The notes under the pieces are model-generated. The model ran no database searches. It had not been told where the DNA came from and worked only from the letters and a program-made list of their open reading frames with translations. Shown here one piece after another: positions 50,621 to 60,016 of a stretch of 64,000 bases of DNA (positions are counted from its first letter, which is position 1; each line of letters begins with the position of its first letter). Source of the stretch: Prorocentrum cordatum (Eukaryota > Sar > Dinophyceae > Prorocentrales > Prorocentraceae). Both the position numbers and the translations under genes were made by a program. The stretch lies in assembly GCA_963575745.1 (NCBI GenBank), contig CAUYUJ010014544.1:275163-339162 (forward strand), written 5' to 3'.

Positions 50621-51236
50621 CAAGCCTCCTCAAACATATCCAGACATGGAAATTGAGATCCTGGAGCGCGATGCTTTCGGGCACGTGTCAGACAACGCGT
50701 TCTTCAATGCTGAGAGGGCGGAGTCGGTTCTTGGACAACGCCGTGTCCGAGTCAACAGGAAGCCGTCAGCATTGGAGTAGCGCTGACCCCACAATCATCG
50801 AATTCAGAAGTCTTCTGTTTATTGTTGACGAGGCTTGTTTATAAGCGTACCTGTTGGGGTCCATTGGTTTGGGTCCACCCGTGCAGGCGTCGAGCTCGAT
50901 GCGGCCAGCCAATGAACGGCACTTTTCCGCCCGCGCGCGGTTGCGCTGGCGGCAATATGTGAGTTTTGCTTGCCAAGTCGCGCATGGGTGGGCGGGATGT
51001 TTGCGCGAGCGTGGGAGGTGCTCAGCCGCGAAGGCCTGGCGCGCCGCCCGCGGGCGGTCGCGCTGGCTGCGACGGCGGAGCGCCGCCGTCGACGTGTCGT
51101 GGTGAATTTTCTTGCCGCGCAACGCCCCAGCGGCGTCCGCCGCTTTGTATTCTTTACAGGGATGGTGGCCGGGTAGTTGTGCAACTACCCAGCAACTACC
51201 CGGCCGTCGCCCATTCTACATGTTTTTTGTCAGGGA
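50621..51236 (+). repeat. Segmental duplication, copy 2
   Basis: Second copy. Similarity stops exactly after TGTCAGGGA; the rest of the MITE that follows copy 1 is absent here. Confidence 0.92.
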
Positions 51237-51389
51237 ATTTTTCCCAACCCTCCTTTGGTTGGGTACTCGTTTTGAATAGAGCACTCTGGTCGCCCCGTCC
51301 TCCCGCCCACCTCCCTCCTGCCTCCTACCTCCTCCTCGCGGCGCCCTCTGGGGGGCTGCGATATGCACATCTGTCGCCTCCTGCGATCT

Positions 51390-53356
51390 TGCGCAACTGT
51401 CGGTCCTTTCGTGGGCTCCTGGGAGGCCCAGCGGACTTGGGGTACACGCGGATCGCGTCGGGACCTCGCGGCTCCCTGCGGGGGGAGCTGCCGACTGCGC
51501 AACTGTCGGCACTTTCGTGGGCTCCTGGGAAGCCCAGCGAAGTTGGGGTACACGCGGATCGCGTCGGGACCTCGCGGCTCCCTGCGGGGGGGGCTGCCAA
51601 CTGCGCAACTGTCGGCACTTTCGTGGGCTCCTGGGAGGCCCAGCGGACTTGGGGTACACGCGGATCGCGTCGGGACCTCGCGGCTCCCTGCGGGGGGAGC
51701 TGCCAACTGCGCAACTGTCGGCACTTTCGTGGGCTCCTGGGAGGCCCAGCGGAGTTGGGGTACACGCGGATCGCGTCGGGACCTCGCGGCCCCTGCGGGG
51801 GGAGCTGCCAACTGCGCAACTGTCGGCACGTTCGTGGGCTCCTGGGAGGCCCAGCGGAGTTGGGGTACACGCGGATCGCGTCGGGACCTCGCGGCTCCCT
51901 GCGGGGGGAGCTGCCAACTGCGCAACTGTCGGCACTTTCGTGGGCTCCTGGGAGGCCCAGCGGAGTTGGGGTACACGCGGATCGCGTCGGGACCTCGCGG
52001 CTCCTGCGGGGGGAGCTGCCAACTGCGCAACTGTCTGCACTTTCGTGGGCTCCTGGGAGGCCCAGCGGAGTTGGGGTACACGCGGATCGCGTCGGGACCT
52101 CGCGGCTCCCTGCGGGGGGAGCTGCCAACTGCGCAACTGTCGGCACTTTCGTGGGCTCCTGGGAGGCCCAGCGGAGTTGGGGTACACGCGGATCGCGTCG
52201 GGACCTCGCGGCTCCCTGCGGGGGGAGCTGCCAACTGCGCAACTGTCGGCACTTTCGTGGGCTCCTGGGAGGCCCAGCGGGTGGGGTACACGCGGATCGC
52301 GTCGGGACCTCGCGGCTCCCTGCGGGGAGCTGCCAACTGCGCAACTGTCGGCACTTTCGTGGGCTCCTGGGAGGCCAGCGGTGGGGTACACGCATCGCGT
52401 TCGCGAGCTGGCAAGTCGCACTTTCGTGGGCTCCTGGAGGCCCAGCGGAGTGGGGTTACACGCGGATCGCGTCGGGACCTCGCGGCTCCCTGCGGGGGGA
52501 GCTGCCAACTGCGCAACTGTCGGCACTTTCGTGGGCTCCTGGGAGGCCCAGCGGACTTGGGGTACACGCGGATCGCGTCGGGACCTCGCGGCTCCCTGCG
52601 GGGGGAGCTGCCAACTGCGCAGCTGTCGGCACTTCCGTGGGCTCCTGGGAGGCCCAGCGGAGTTGAGGTACACGCGGATCGCGTCGGGACCTCGCGGCCC
52701 CCTGCGGGGGGAGCTGTCAACTGCACAACTGTCGGCACTTTCGTGGGCTCCTGGGAGGCCCAGCGGAGTTGGGGTACACGCGGATCGCGTCCGGACCTCG
52801 CGGCTCCCTGCGGGGGGAGCTGCCAACTTGCGCAACTGTCGGCACGTTCGTGGGCTCCTGGGAGGCCCAGCGGAGTGGGGTTACACGCGGATCGCGTCGG
52901 GACCTCGCGGCCCCTGCGGGGGGAGCTGCCAACTGCGCAGCTGTTGCTGCCAACTTTCGGCACGTGGGCTCCTGGGAGGCCCAGCGGAGTGGGGTTACAG
53001 CGGAGTGGGGTTACACGCGGATCGCGTCGGGACCTCGCGGCTCCCTGCGGGGGGAGCTGCGAACTGCGCAATTGATCGCGTCGGGACCTCGCGGCTTTGC
53101 GGGGGGAGTGCCAACTGCGCAATTGTCGGCACTTTCGTGGGCTCCTGGGAGGCCCAGCGGAGTGGGGTTACACGCGGATCGCGTCGGGACCTCGCGGCTC
53201 CCTGCAGGGGGAGCTGCCAACTACGCAACTGTCGGTCCTTTCGTGGGCTCCTGGGCCCAGCGGAGTTGGGGTACACGCGGATCGCGTCGGGACCTCGCGG
53301 CTCCCTGCGGGGGGAGCTGCCAACTGCGCAACTGTCGGCACTTTCGTGGGCTCCTG
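51390..53356 (+). repeat. 106-bp satellite, about 18 units
   Basis: The box ACTTTCGTGGGCTCCTGGGA recurs at 51511, 51617, 51723 and onward with an exact 106-bp period. Units also contain GGGGTACACGCGGATCGCGT and CTGCCAACTGCGCAACTGTC. The central part (52270-52440 and 52900-53110) has deletions and short duplications. Because 106 = 3x35+1, each unit shifts frame and long open frames arise in several frames on both strands. Confidence 0.97.
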
Positions 53357-54036
53357 AGACGCCGAACGATCGCTCCAGGACGTTCAAGGTGGGCCCCAGA
53401 CGGCCCAAGAGGCTTCCAAGACGCTCCAAGAGGCCTCCAAAAGGCTTCATGGGAGGGCCCCGAGAGGCCAAAACCACGAATGTTACGATGGTGTTTGAAG
53501 GATGTTGGCCTTCTCGTCTTTTCGGCTTTCCGGAGCTACAGGGCGGCTCAAGAGGCACCCAATACTGCCCCAAGACGGCCCAAGAGGCTTCCCAGAGGGC
53601 CCGAAGACTGCCCACGAGGCCCCAAGACGGCCCAAGAAAGCCACTCTAGCGAACAGTTGTCGGTCAGGTTTCCCACGACGATGTCCAAAGTAGTTGCTGT
53701 GAGCAGGGCGATTTGGGTGACCGAAACAGCAGAATACTATTCTCCTGCTACAGCTACAGGCCCGAGCTAAAGCTGTCGGGTCCCAAGCTTCGGCTACAGG
53801 CCCAAGCCACAGCTACAGGCCCATGAGGATGGGGTGCGACCGAAACAACAGAATACTATTCTCCTGCTACAGCTACCAGCAGCACCAGCACTACCCCCCT
53901 CCGACCACCTGCAGCAGCACCAGCAACACCGGCACCAGTTGCAGCAGCACCAGGAACACCAGCGTCAGCAAGTGCACTGTAGCCAGAAATTGCAGCCGTT
54001 GAGGCGGCCCACGAGGCAGCCAGCGAGGCGGCAGCC
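53357..54036. other. GGCC-type repeats and spacer
   Basis: Degenerate CCAAGACGGCCCAAGAGGC repeats occupy 53390-53645. A motif AGAATACTATTCTCCTGCTA is repeated at about 53731 and 53852. Glu/Ala-rich coding possibly belonging to the next feature begins near 53976. Confidence 0.55.
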
Positions 54037-54728
54037 ATGGCCGTAGCCGCAGGAAAGGATTACTCTGGGATGCTGAGGAGTGACGGGGCGGCCGTTCTGG
54101 CGTCGCGGCGCGGTCGCCGGATTCTTCCTGCTCCGAATTGCGGCGCGGTGTACGCGCAGATATCGATGGGCATATCGATGGTCCTCCCCTTCGAGGTGGC
54201 CGCGCCGCGTTCTGAGCTCTACTTCGGCTTGCTCGCCTTGAGCAAGACCCCTGCTGCTCAGGGGATCTACAGGCAGCGCGACCTGTTGCGCCACGTGGTG
54301 AGCTTCTTCTGGCGGCAGACGCAGTTGCGGCGGCCCTGGGCGCCGGCATGGCGGTCCGGCTGCTGAGGAATGCCACTCTGCCCCCCGCCCCTCCGAGCGT
54401 AATCCCGCCGGGGGCTGTGGTGATGATCGCCTCGAGAGGCGGGCCGTGGAGGCTTCGACATTTGCCCTACGACGACGAAAACTCGTTGTTTGCTATCTGC
54501 AACGGCGCAGTCCTCACTATCAGTGGCCTGCGAGTCCAGGCGCTCCGTCCGAGTTGTCACTGGCCGCCCGGGCGGGACATGCACGTGCGTTTTGCCACGG
54601 TGCTTCCAGATCGGGAAGGAGCTGGGCGTCTAGAGACTGCTGGCGACGTGACATTCGACGGGTATGCCGAGATCGCCCATCGCGCGATTGGCGCCCGCGA
54701 GCTCCGCCTCTTCGAGCAGCTCCAGTGA
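54037..54728 (+). pseudogene. RCC1-like repeat gene fragment
   Basis: The frame 54037-54366 starts AVAAGKDYSGMLRSDGAAVL and continues CGAVYAQISMG, which fits one degenerate RCC1-type repeat as found in the many RCC1-like proteins of dinoflagellates (typically SAG-YHTVLLRSDG-AVA). The frame then loses similarity. A second frame (54348-54728) encodes PGAVVMIASRGGPWRLRHLP and ends ARELRLFEQLQ, unrecognised. A TAG lies about 60 bp upstream of the Met. Either a decayed gene or exons with an unseen intron. It is the only plus-strand coding-like region in the window. Confidence 0.4.
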
Positions 54729-55275
54729 ACCGCTGGCCGAGTGCGCAGCTCGTTCGACTGATCCGACGTCTAGGACGAGTCCTACGAATCCTCGCAGCGC
54801 CGCTCCCTTTTCACTGCTGCTCCACAAACAGATTCCCCAGGGGGGCGTTGATATTTCGAAAGCGAGCGCGGGGTGCGGCCCCTTCTCGAAGCGCGCGGCG
54901 CTGTCACTGTGGCCCGAGCGCGCGGCGCTGTTTCTCCGTGGCATGGGAAAGCGCGGAAGGGGGGTAAAGAAGGCGCGGCCCTGGTGCAGCCAGTATGTGG
55001 ACACCAGGATCGAACGCAGAGCGCTGTTCGCTGATCGGTCGCGCGGCGCCGTCCTGTAGCGCAGTGCGCAGCGCTGTCCCTCGAGAGCGCGGGGCGCTGA
55101 TTCTTCGTTGAGCGAAGTACACCGCTTGACCCTCAAGCGCGGCGATTGCCAAGAATGCAATGGTCGTCGCTTCCGTGGGCCTCTTGGACGTCCAGCGGAT
55201 GTTCAGCTATTTTGAAAGCGCCAGTTGATAATGCCACCTGTTGCCAAAGAGTTGGGTACGTCCCTGGGTAATTTT
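54729..55275. other. No gene recognised
   Basis: GCGCGGCGCTGT-type motifs recur (54893-55080). There is no recognisable protein. Confidence 0.5.
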
Positions 55276-55738
55276 TGTCAGGGACGGCCGTCTTCGACGT
55301 CGCGGCGACTTATTATTTACACATCACCTACCCGGGCGCATCCACAGCGCCTGGTCTTTTAATAAGGGTAACGGCCCGGGTAGTTGGGTAGTTGTAGAAT
55401 TTATGAAAGGACGAGAAGGAGCTTGTTTAACTCTTGGAAGCATGGAAAAGTGTCAAGGAACAACTACCCAGGCCATCATCCCTGGCAAGAAAAAGCGGGG
55501 TGGATGTGCCCGGGTAGTTGTTGTGTAAATAGTGGGTCGCCGTGACGTTGAAGACGGCCGTCCCTGTCAAAAACTAATGTAAAGTCGACGGCGGTCGGGT
55601 AGCTGCGGGGTAGTTGCGCAACTACCCAGGCCATACTCTTTGATAAAAGCCACGGCGTCGTGGATGTTGACCCGGTCGTCTTTCCACGAAGAATGGGTCG
55701 CCGGGTCGCCGTGACATCGGAAACGGCCGTCCCTGACA
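55276..55738. mobile_element. Fold-back MITE, copy 2 (463 bp)
   Basis: Same element as 49101-49567, with about 90% identity by eye and small indels. Both copies are followed by ACRCTTATGTCAAGTGGGCT, so the similarity extends about 25 bp past the TIR on the right side. Confidence 0.78.
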
Positions 55739-57202
55739 ACACTTATGTCAAGTGGGCTAGAGGGCCTCCGAGCCCATCATGTCCGTACGGGGGGGGGCGA
55801 GGCGAGGCGAGCGCGCGACGTCGTTTCGGCGATGTTCGGCGGGGCTGGCCCTACGAGGGCAGCGCGGGGGGGCCGGTGCCCTCGCGTGTCGCGAGCCGGA
55901 GTTCGGAGTCGGAGTCGGAGGGGCGATCGGCGAGCAGGAGCGCGGGCTGGGGGCTTGCAGGTGGTGCAGTTCTGGGTGATGCCAGCCCATCTGAAGCAGG
56001 AGCCGGCCGAAATCTCAATGCGGGGGGTGCGGGGGGCCCACAGCCTGAGCAGAACAACGGTCAGATCCCTGCGAGGGGCCCACCATCCGAGCTGGGCCGC
56101 CAGGCGCTCGCCGATCGGCGCCGATGGCGCGGCGCTCGGCGATCGGCGCTGACGGCGCTAGCGAGCCAAGGCTGGCGCCCACCGGCGCGGCGATGGCCCG
56201 CCGAGCTGTGCCCAGGTCGCCAAACTTCGCGGAGCCTCCTCGCGCCCTCGCGCCGCCCTCTCGAGGACAGCCCTGCTGGAGAGGGCCAATTGCCCCCCCC
56301 CCCGCAGGCCGCGCAGTGCGAGGCGCGAGCAGCTCCGCGCCGTTGCGGGGAGGCGGCGGGCACGCGGCAGCGCTCGCGCACCGTGGCCTCTTGCCTGCGG
56401 CACCCTCCAGGCGAGTAACCCACAGGGCCCGCGGCCGCTGCAAGACGGATCACACAGAAAGGTGGCCGCCCTCCTCCTCCTCCTCGTCCTCCTCCTCCTC
56501 CTCCTCCTCCTCCTCCTCCTCCTCCTCCGTCGCCTCCGCCTCCGCCTCCGCCTCCGCCTCCGCCTCCTCCTCCTCCTCCTCCTCCTCCTCCTCCTCCTCC
56601 TCCTCCTCCTCCTCCTACTCTGCCCCTCGTCGTCCCTCCTCCCTCCTCCATCCTCCCGCCACCCTCTTCCCCCCCCCTTCTCCCTCTTCCCGCTTGGCCA
56701 AGGCAGAAGCACCGTGCAGACCATCACTGACCTGGAGGATACGTTGCTCACCACAGTGGGGGCACAGACGCCTGGGGATGCCGCGTCACATTCCCTAACG
56801 CTTTCGTCCCAACGCTCGAGGCAGTGGTCAAGTCCTTGGGTGGCGGCGATCGCCTTACTGCAGACCTTATGACCATAGTTGGTATGGTCCTCCCTTTCCC
56901 CCCCCCCTCCCCCCCCCGCCCCCTCCCCTCCCCCCCCTCCCCCCCCCCCCCCTTTTTCTCCTCTCCCCTCCCCCCTCCCCTCCTCCTCCTTCCCCCCTCC
57001 CCCCCCTTTCCCCCCCATTCCCCCCCCTCCCTCCCCCTCCCTCCTCCCCCCACCGCCAGAGGTCAGTGGGCGGTCAAGGAGCGTGGGGTCCTCCAGGTGC
57101 TCGCCGACCAGCTCCAGCACGCGCCGCACGCCGCGGGCACCCACCAAGTGCGCCTGCCGCAAGACCGCCCCTCCATGTCCGCTCTCCTGCTGCTTTTGCT
57201 GC

Positions 57203-57236
<34 letters not shown>

Positions 57237-57261
57237 CCTGGTCGTCCCCCTCGCCCCAAAC
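55739..57261. other. Low-complexity region, no gene recognised
   Basis: After the MITE comes GC-rich sequence with repeated GGCGCCGATGGCG-type motifs, then (CTC)n at 56467-56625, a polypyrimidine C/CT tract at 56888-57055 and (CTG)n at about 57183-57238. Confidence 0.6.
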
Positions 57262-57540
57262 CTGTATCATCATCACCATCAGCAGCAGCAACATCAGCAT
57301 CCGCATCAGCAGCAGCATCATCCTCAACATCAGCATCAGCATCAGCACCATCACCGTCATCATCAGCATCCTCGTCATCATCCTCAGCAGCATCATCATC
57401 ATCATCACCACCACCATCCTCTTGTTCATCATCCTCCTCCTCATCATCATCAGAACCATCATCATTAGTATCATCATCACCATCATCATCGTCATCACCA
57501 TCATCATCATCATCATCATCATCATAATAATAATAATCAT
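57262..57540. repeat. (CAT)n/(CAG) array flanking YR element C
   Basis: Imperfect CAT, CAG and CAC triplets ending ATAATAATAATAATCAT, directly abutting repeat B2 of element C. Confidence 0.95.
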
Positions 57541-57718
57541 CATGGGGACCGAGAGCCAGGCGAGAAATGATTTCCACCTTTCTGAGGCACTGGCGCGCCT
57601 GGGCAAATCTGTCTTCGAGAACACTACTCAGTCATCGCGATGAGACCAAAGCGAGCGGAGGGCACAGATATTGGGGTGGCCCTGGAGGCACCGCCCGCCT
57701 CCGCTCGACAAAAACGTC
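57541..57718 (-). repeat. Split direct repeat B2 of element C
   Basis: Begins CATGGGGACCGAGAGCCAGG on the plus strand, directly after (CAT)n. It matches 57875-58052 with two substitutions. Confidence 0.95.
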
Positions 57719-57874
57719 TTGTCTCTGCTACATTAGACATTGGGTGGCGTGGGTGGGAGCCAAAAAGACTTCGGAGCATATATAGCCGCGATCCCACAGT
57801 GTGGGATTGATGTTATTTCAGACAAGCTGGCGGACGGCAAGCGCTCCCTTACCCCATTCATGTGCGCGCACTCC
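57719..57874 (-). repeat. Predicted repeat A2 of element C
   Basis: 156 bp between the two B copies. The partner A1 is expected beyond the window. It contains a small palindrome ATCCCACAGTGTGGGAT. Confidence 0.65.
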
Positions 57875-58052
57875 CATGGGGACCGAGAGCCAGGCGAGAA
57901 ATGATTTCCACCTTTCTGAGGCACTGGCGCGCCTGGGCAAATCTGTCTTCGAGAACACTACTCAGTCATCGCGATGAGACCAAAGCGAGCGGAGGGCACA
58001 GATATTGGGGTGGCCCTGGAGGCACCGCCCACCTCCGCTCGACAGAAACGTC
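57875..58052 (-). repeat. Split direct repeat B1 of element C
   Basis: Internal copy of B, about 35 bp beyond the methyltransferase-like stop at 58087. Confidence 0.95.
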
Positions 58053-58086
58053 CCAAAGCATCCCCCAAAGCACCTGAGGATGTGAC

Positions 58087-58419
58087 TCAAGCTTGAAATA
58101 GTTTAGCTCGGATAGGGGCCGCTAGCACACGAGCCAGCGCACGATTGAGCTGCGCTGGATATGGCTGTGCTACCTGTGTCCACGGCACGCCGCTTGGCGC
58201 CTGGCCCGAAAGGATTGCATGTTTACGACCCGACCGGCTGCAAGAGCCGTTGGTACCTCTACACTGGCGCGACAGCCCCTGGAGGTCCTGGAAGGGAATG
58301 CTCCCGCACAAAAGGGTCGTGCGTTTCTTCCAGGGGGTGCCGAACTGGCAAAAATCTATGGCCAACGTAGCCACGGGCGGGGAGGAGGCCAGGCGCTGGA
58401 ACTCTGGAGTTTTATACAT
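58087..58419 (-). pseudogene. Element C methyltransferase-like C-terminal remnant
   Basis: 110 codons retaining IDFCQFGTPWKKRTTLLCGS, the counterpart of DFCAFSTAWRKRTRLL in element B, and the C-terminal YPAQLNRALARVL. The AdoMet and Pro-Cys motifs expected upstream are not readable in one frame, so this is a remnant. Confidence 0.6.
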
Positions 58420-58840
58420 GTAGCTAGTGCAAGGGTTTTCCAGGATCCAAGAGGCACCAACAGCGTTGCACTCCCGAATTGTTGCGCTCCCGAATTATGG
58501 CCAGTGAGGCCCTACAACATCTGTTACCCTCCTTGCGTTTTTCTCCAGTCTCTCAGGCTGACCTCCCCCCTCGAAAACCCCCATGGCCTGCGGACAGAAC
58601 GAATAGGCGCAGTACGAATGCGCGCTATGCTGAAGCTGCTGCAAGGGGGCGCCAGCATCACTGCTAGGCAGCGGCGCCTGCGTATGTCTGACAGGAGTGG
58701 CTTCAGCACGCGGCTGGAGGCGAGGTCGCCATGCGATCCGCGGGAGATCCCCTACGCGCGAGCCTGGAAGCCAAGCTGCCTCAAGGCCTTCGCGACCCCC
58801 CCCTTGCCAGCGAAACAGTCGGCAGTGCACTTATCCCTCA

Positions 58841-60016
58841 TCATGTCCGCCCCGAAGAGCGGAGCGGCACGGGGCGCACGTGGAGGTCGATCTCCATGCC
58901 GCGACGCCTGTACTCCTGGAGGTAGGCCTGGAGGACGGCCAGGTGCTGGTGGACCGACTCGGCAAGCGCGGCGTGCTTCACATGACGAGCGGTGCTCTCA
59001 CTGGACTTCCACTGGCCTCGCCACCGACCCTCCCGCCAGGAGCGAGAGCCCCGACCGCGGCCCACGCTCGGGCCGCTGTGGTGCGTTCGGGGCGGGACCA
59101 GGTTCGGCCGAGCAGCGAGACGAAATGTGAGGTACTTGCTGTAATCGGGGTCGAACAGGAGGCCCGACCCTGCCACGGTCCGCCGGCGCTCCCAGAGCGG
59201 GATCAGGTTTTTGGCCCAGTCCTCGCGGTCGAGGTGGTACATAGCGCTCGCCAAGCTGAACCAGACGCCGCCCACTTCTGGCTTCCGAAAGCGTCGGGGG
59301 CAAAACCTGCGCCACCCCTGAAGCGCCCCCCAAGCCCGCGGGGACCGCCGGGAGCCCCAGCGGCCGTAGGGCAAATGGAGGTGGATCCAGCCCGCCAGAG
59401 CGCTGGCCGCGGTCGACCGCCGAATACACTTGAAGAAGCATTCGTCGGGGTATGACGCGAAAGCGGCGACCACGGCGTCGGCCTCGGCGCGCTCCACGGT
59501 GGCGCCCTGGGCTGTCGTGAGCGTGGTGAAGGGCTTCACCTTGTAGGTGTACTCTAGGTGGAGTTGGTCCGTCGCCACGCGCTTCTCGAGCACTGTGGTC
59601 CCGTCGCCCTCGCCCTCGAACTCCCCCCCGAGGTAGTGCCGGAGCCAGCGCCTCGACCGGGTCTCCAGCGCTCGCCCCCGCCGGGCCGCTCGGCTGACGG
59701 CCCCGGATGCGGGCCCTGTGCCTCAGGAGCTCGACGTGGGCGGCCTCCGAGTGCTGTGTCTCCCGACGTAGCCCCCGCTCTCCTCGGGGACGGTCCGCTC
59801 CACCCAGTCGTCGAGAGCCTGGCTCACAGGCGCCCTCGGCTGCAGGAGGGGCCCCAGCGACGGCAGCGGGGCGAGCTGTCTCGCTCGCCACATACCCGCC
59901 CGCGCGCCCGCGCGGGCTGGGAGCCGCGGCTCCGCTGCCACCAGGGCCCGCCCCTCCCTCACCGAAGTCAGAGCCAAGTCGGGGCCCCGCGCATTCACGG
60001 AGGTCCGCGCGGTCAA
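58841..60016 (-). pseudogene. Element C tyrosine recombinase, decayed
   Basis: The frame is +1 relative to RT-RNase H, as in elements A and B. The core-binding region is recognisable (VSQALDDWVERTV; AVVAAFASYPDECFF; RAWGALQGWRRFCP). The catalytic end reads NLVPPRTHHSGPSVG and GRWRGQWKSSESTARHVKHA: the H-x-x-R box is altered and the expected Tyr is His. The segment that should carry the first catalytic Arg and Lys seems deleted. A stop lies near 59723. Inactive. Confidence 0.6.

Noticed and set aside
51216-53770. Open frames of 330-710 codons over the 106-bp satellite
   Set aside because: They occur on both strands and in several frames, and simply follow the repeat period. No frame shows conserved non-repeat sequence.
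56158-57624. 488-codon minus-strand protein over 56.2-57.6 kb
   Set aside because: It consists of Met-, Gln-, Gly- and Arg-rich translations of (CAT)n, (CTG)n, polypyrimidine and (CTC)n tracts joined by chance.
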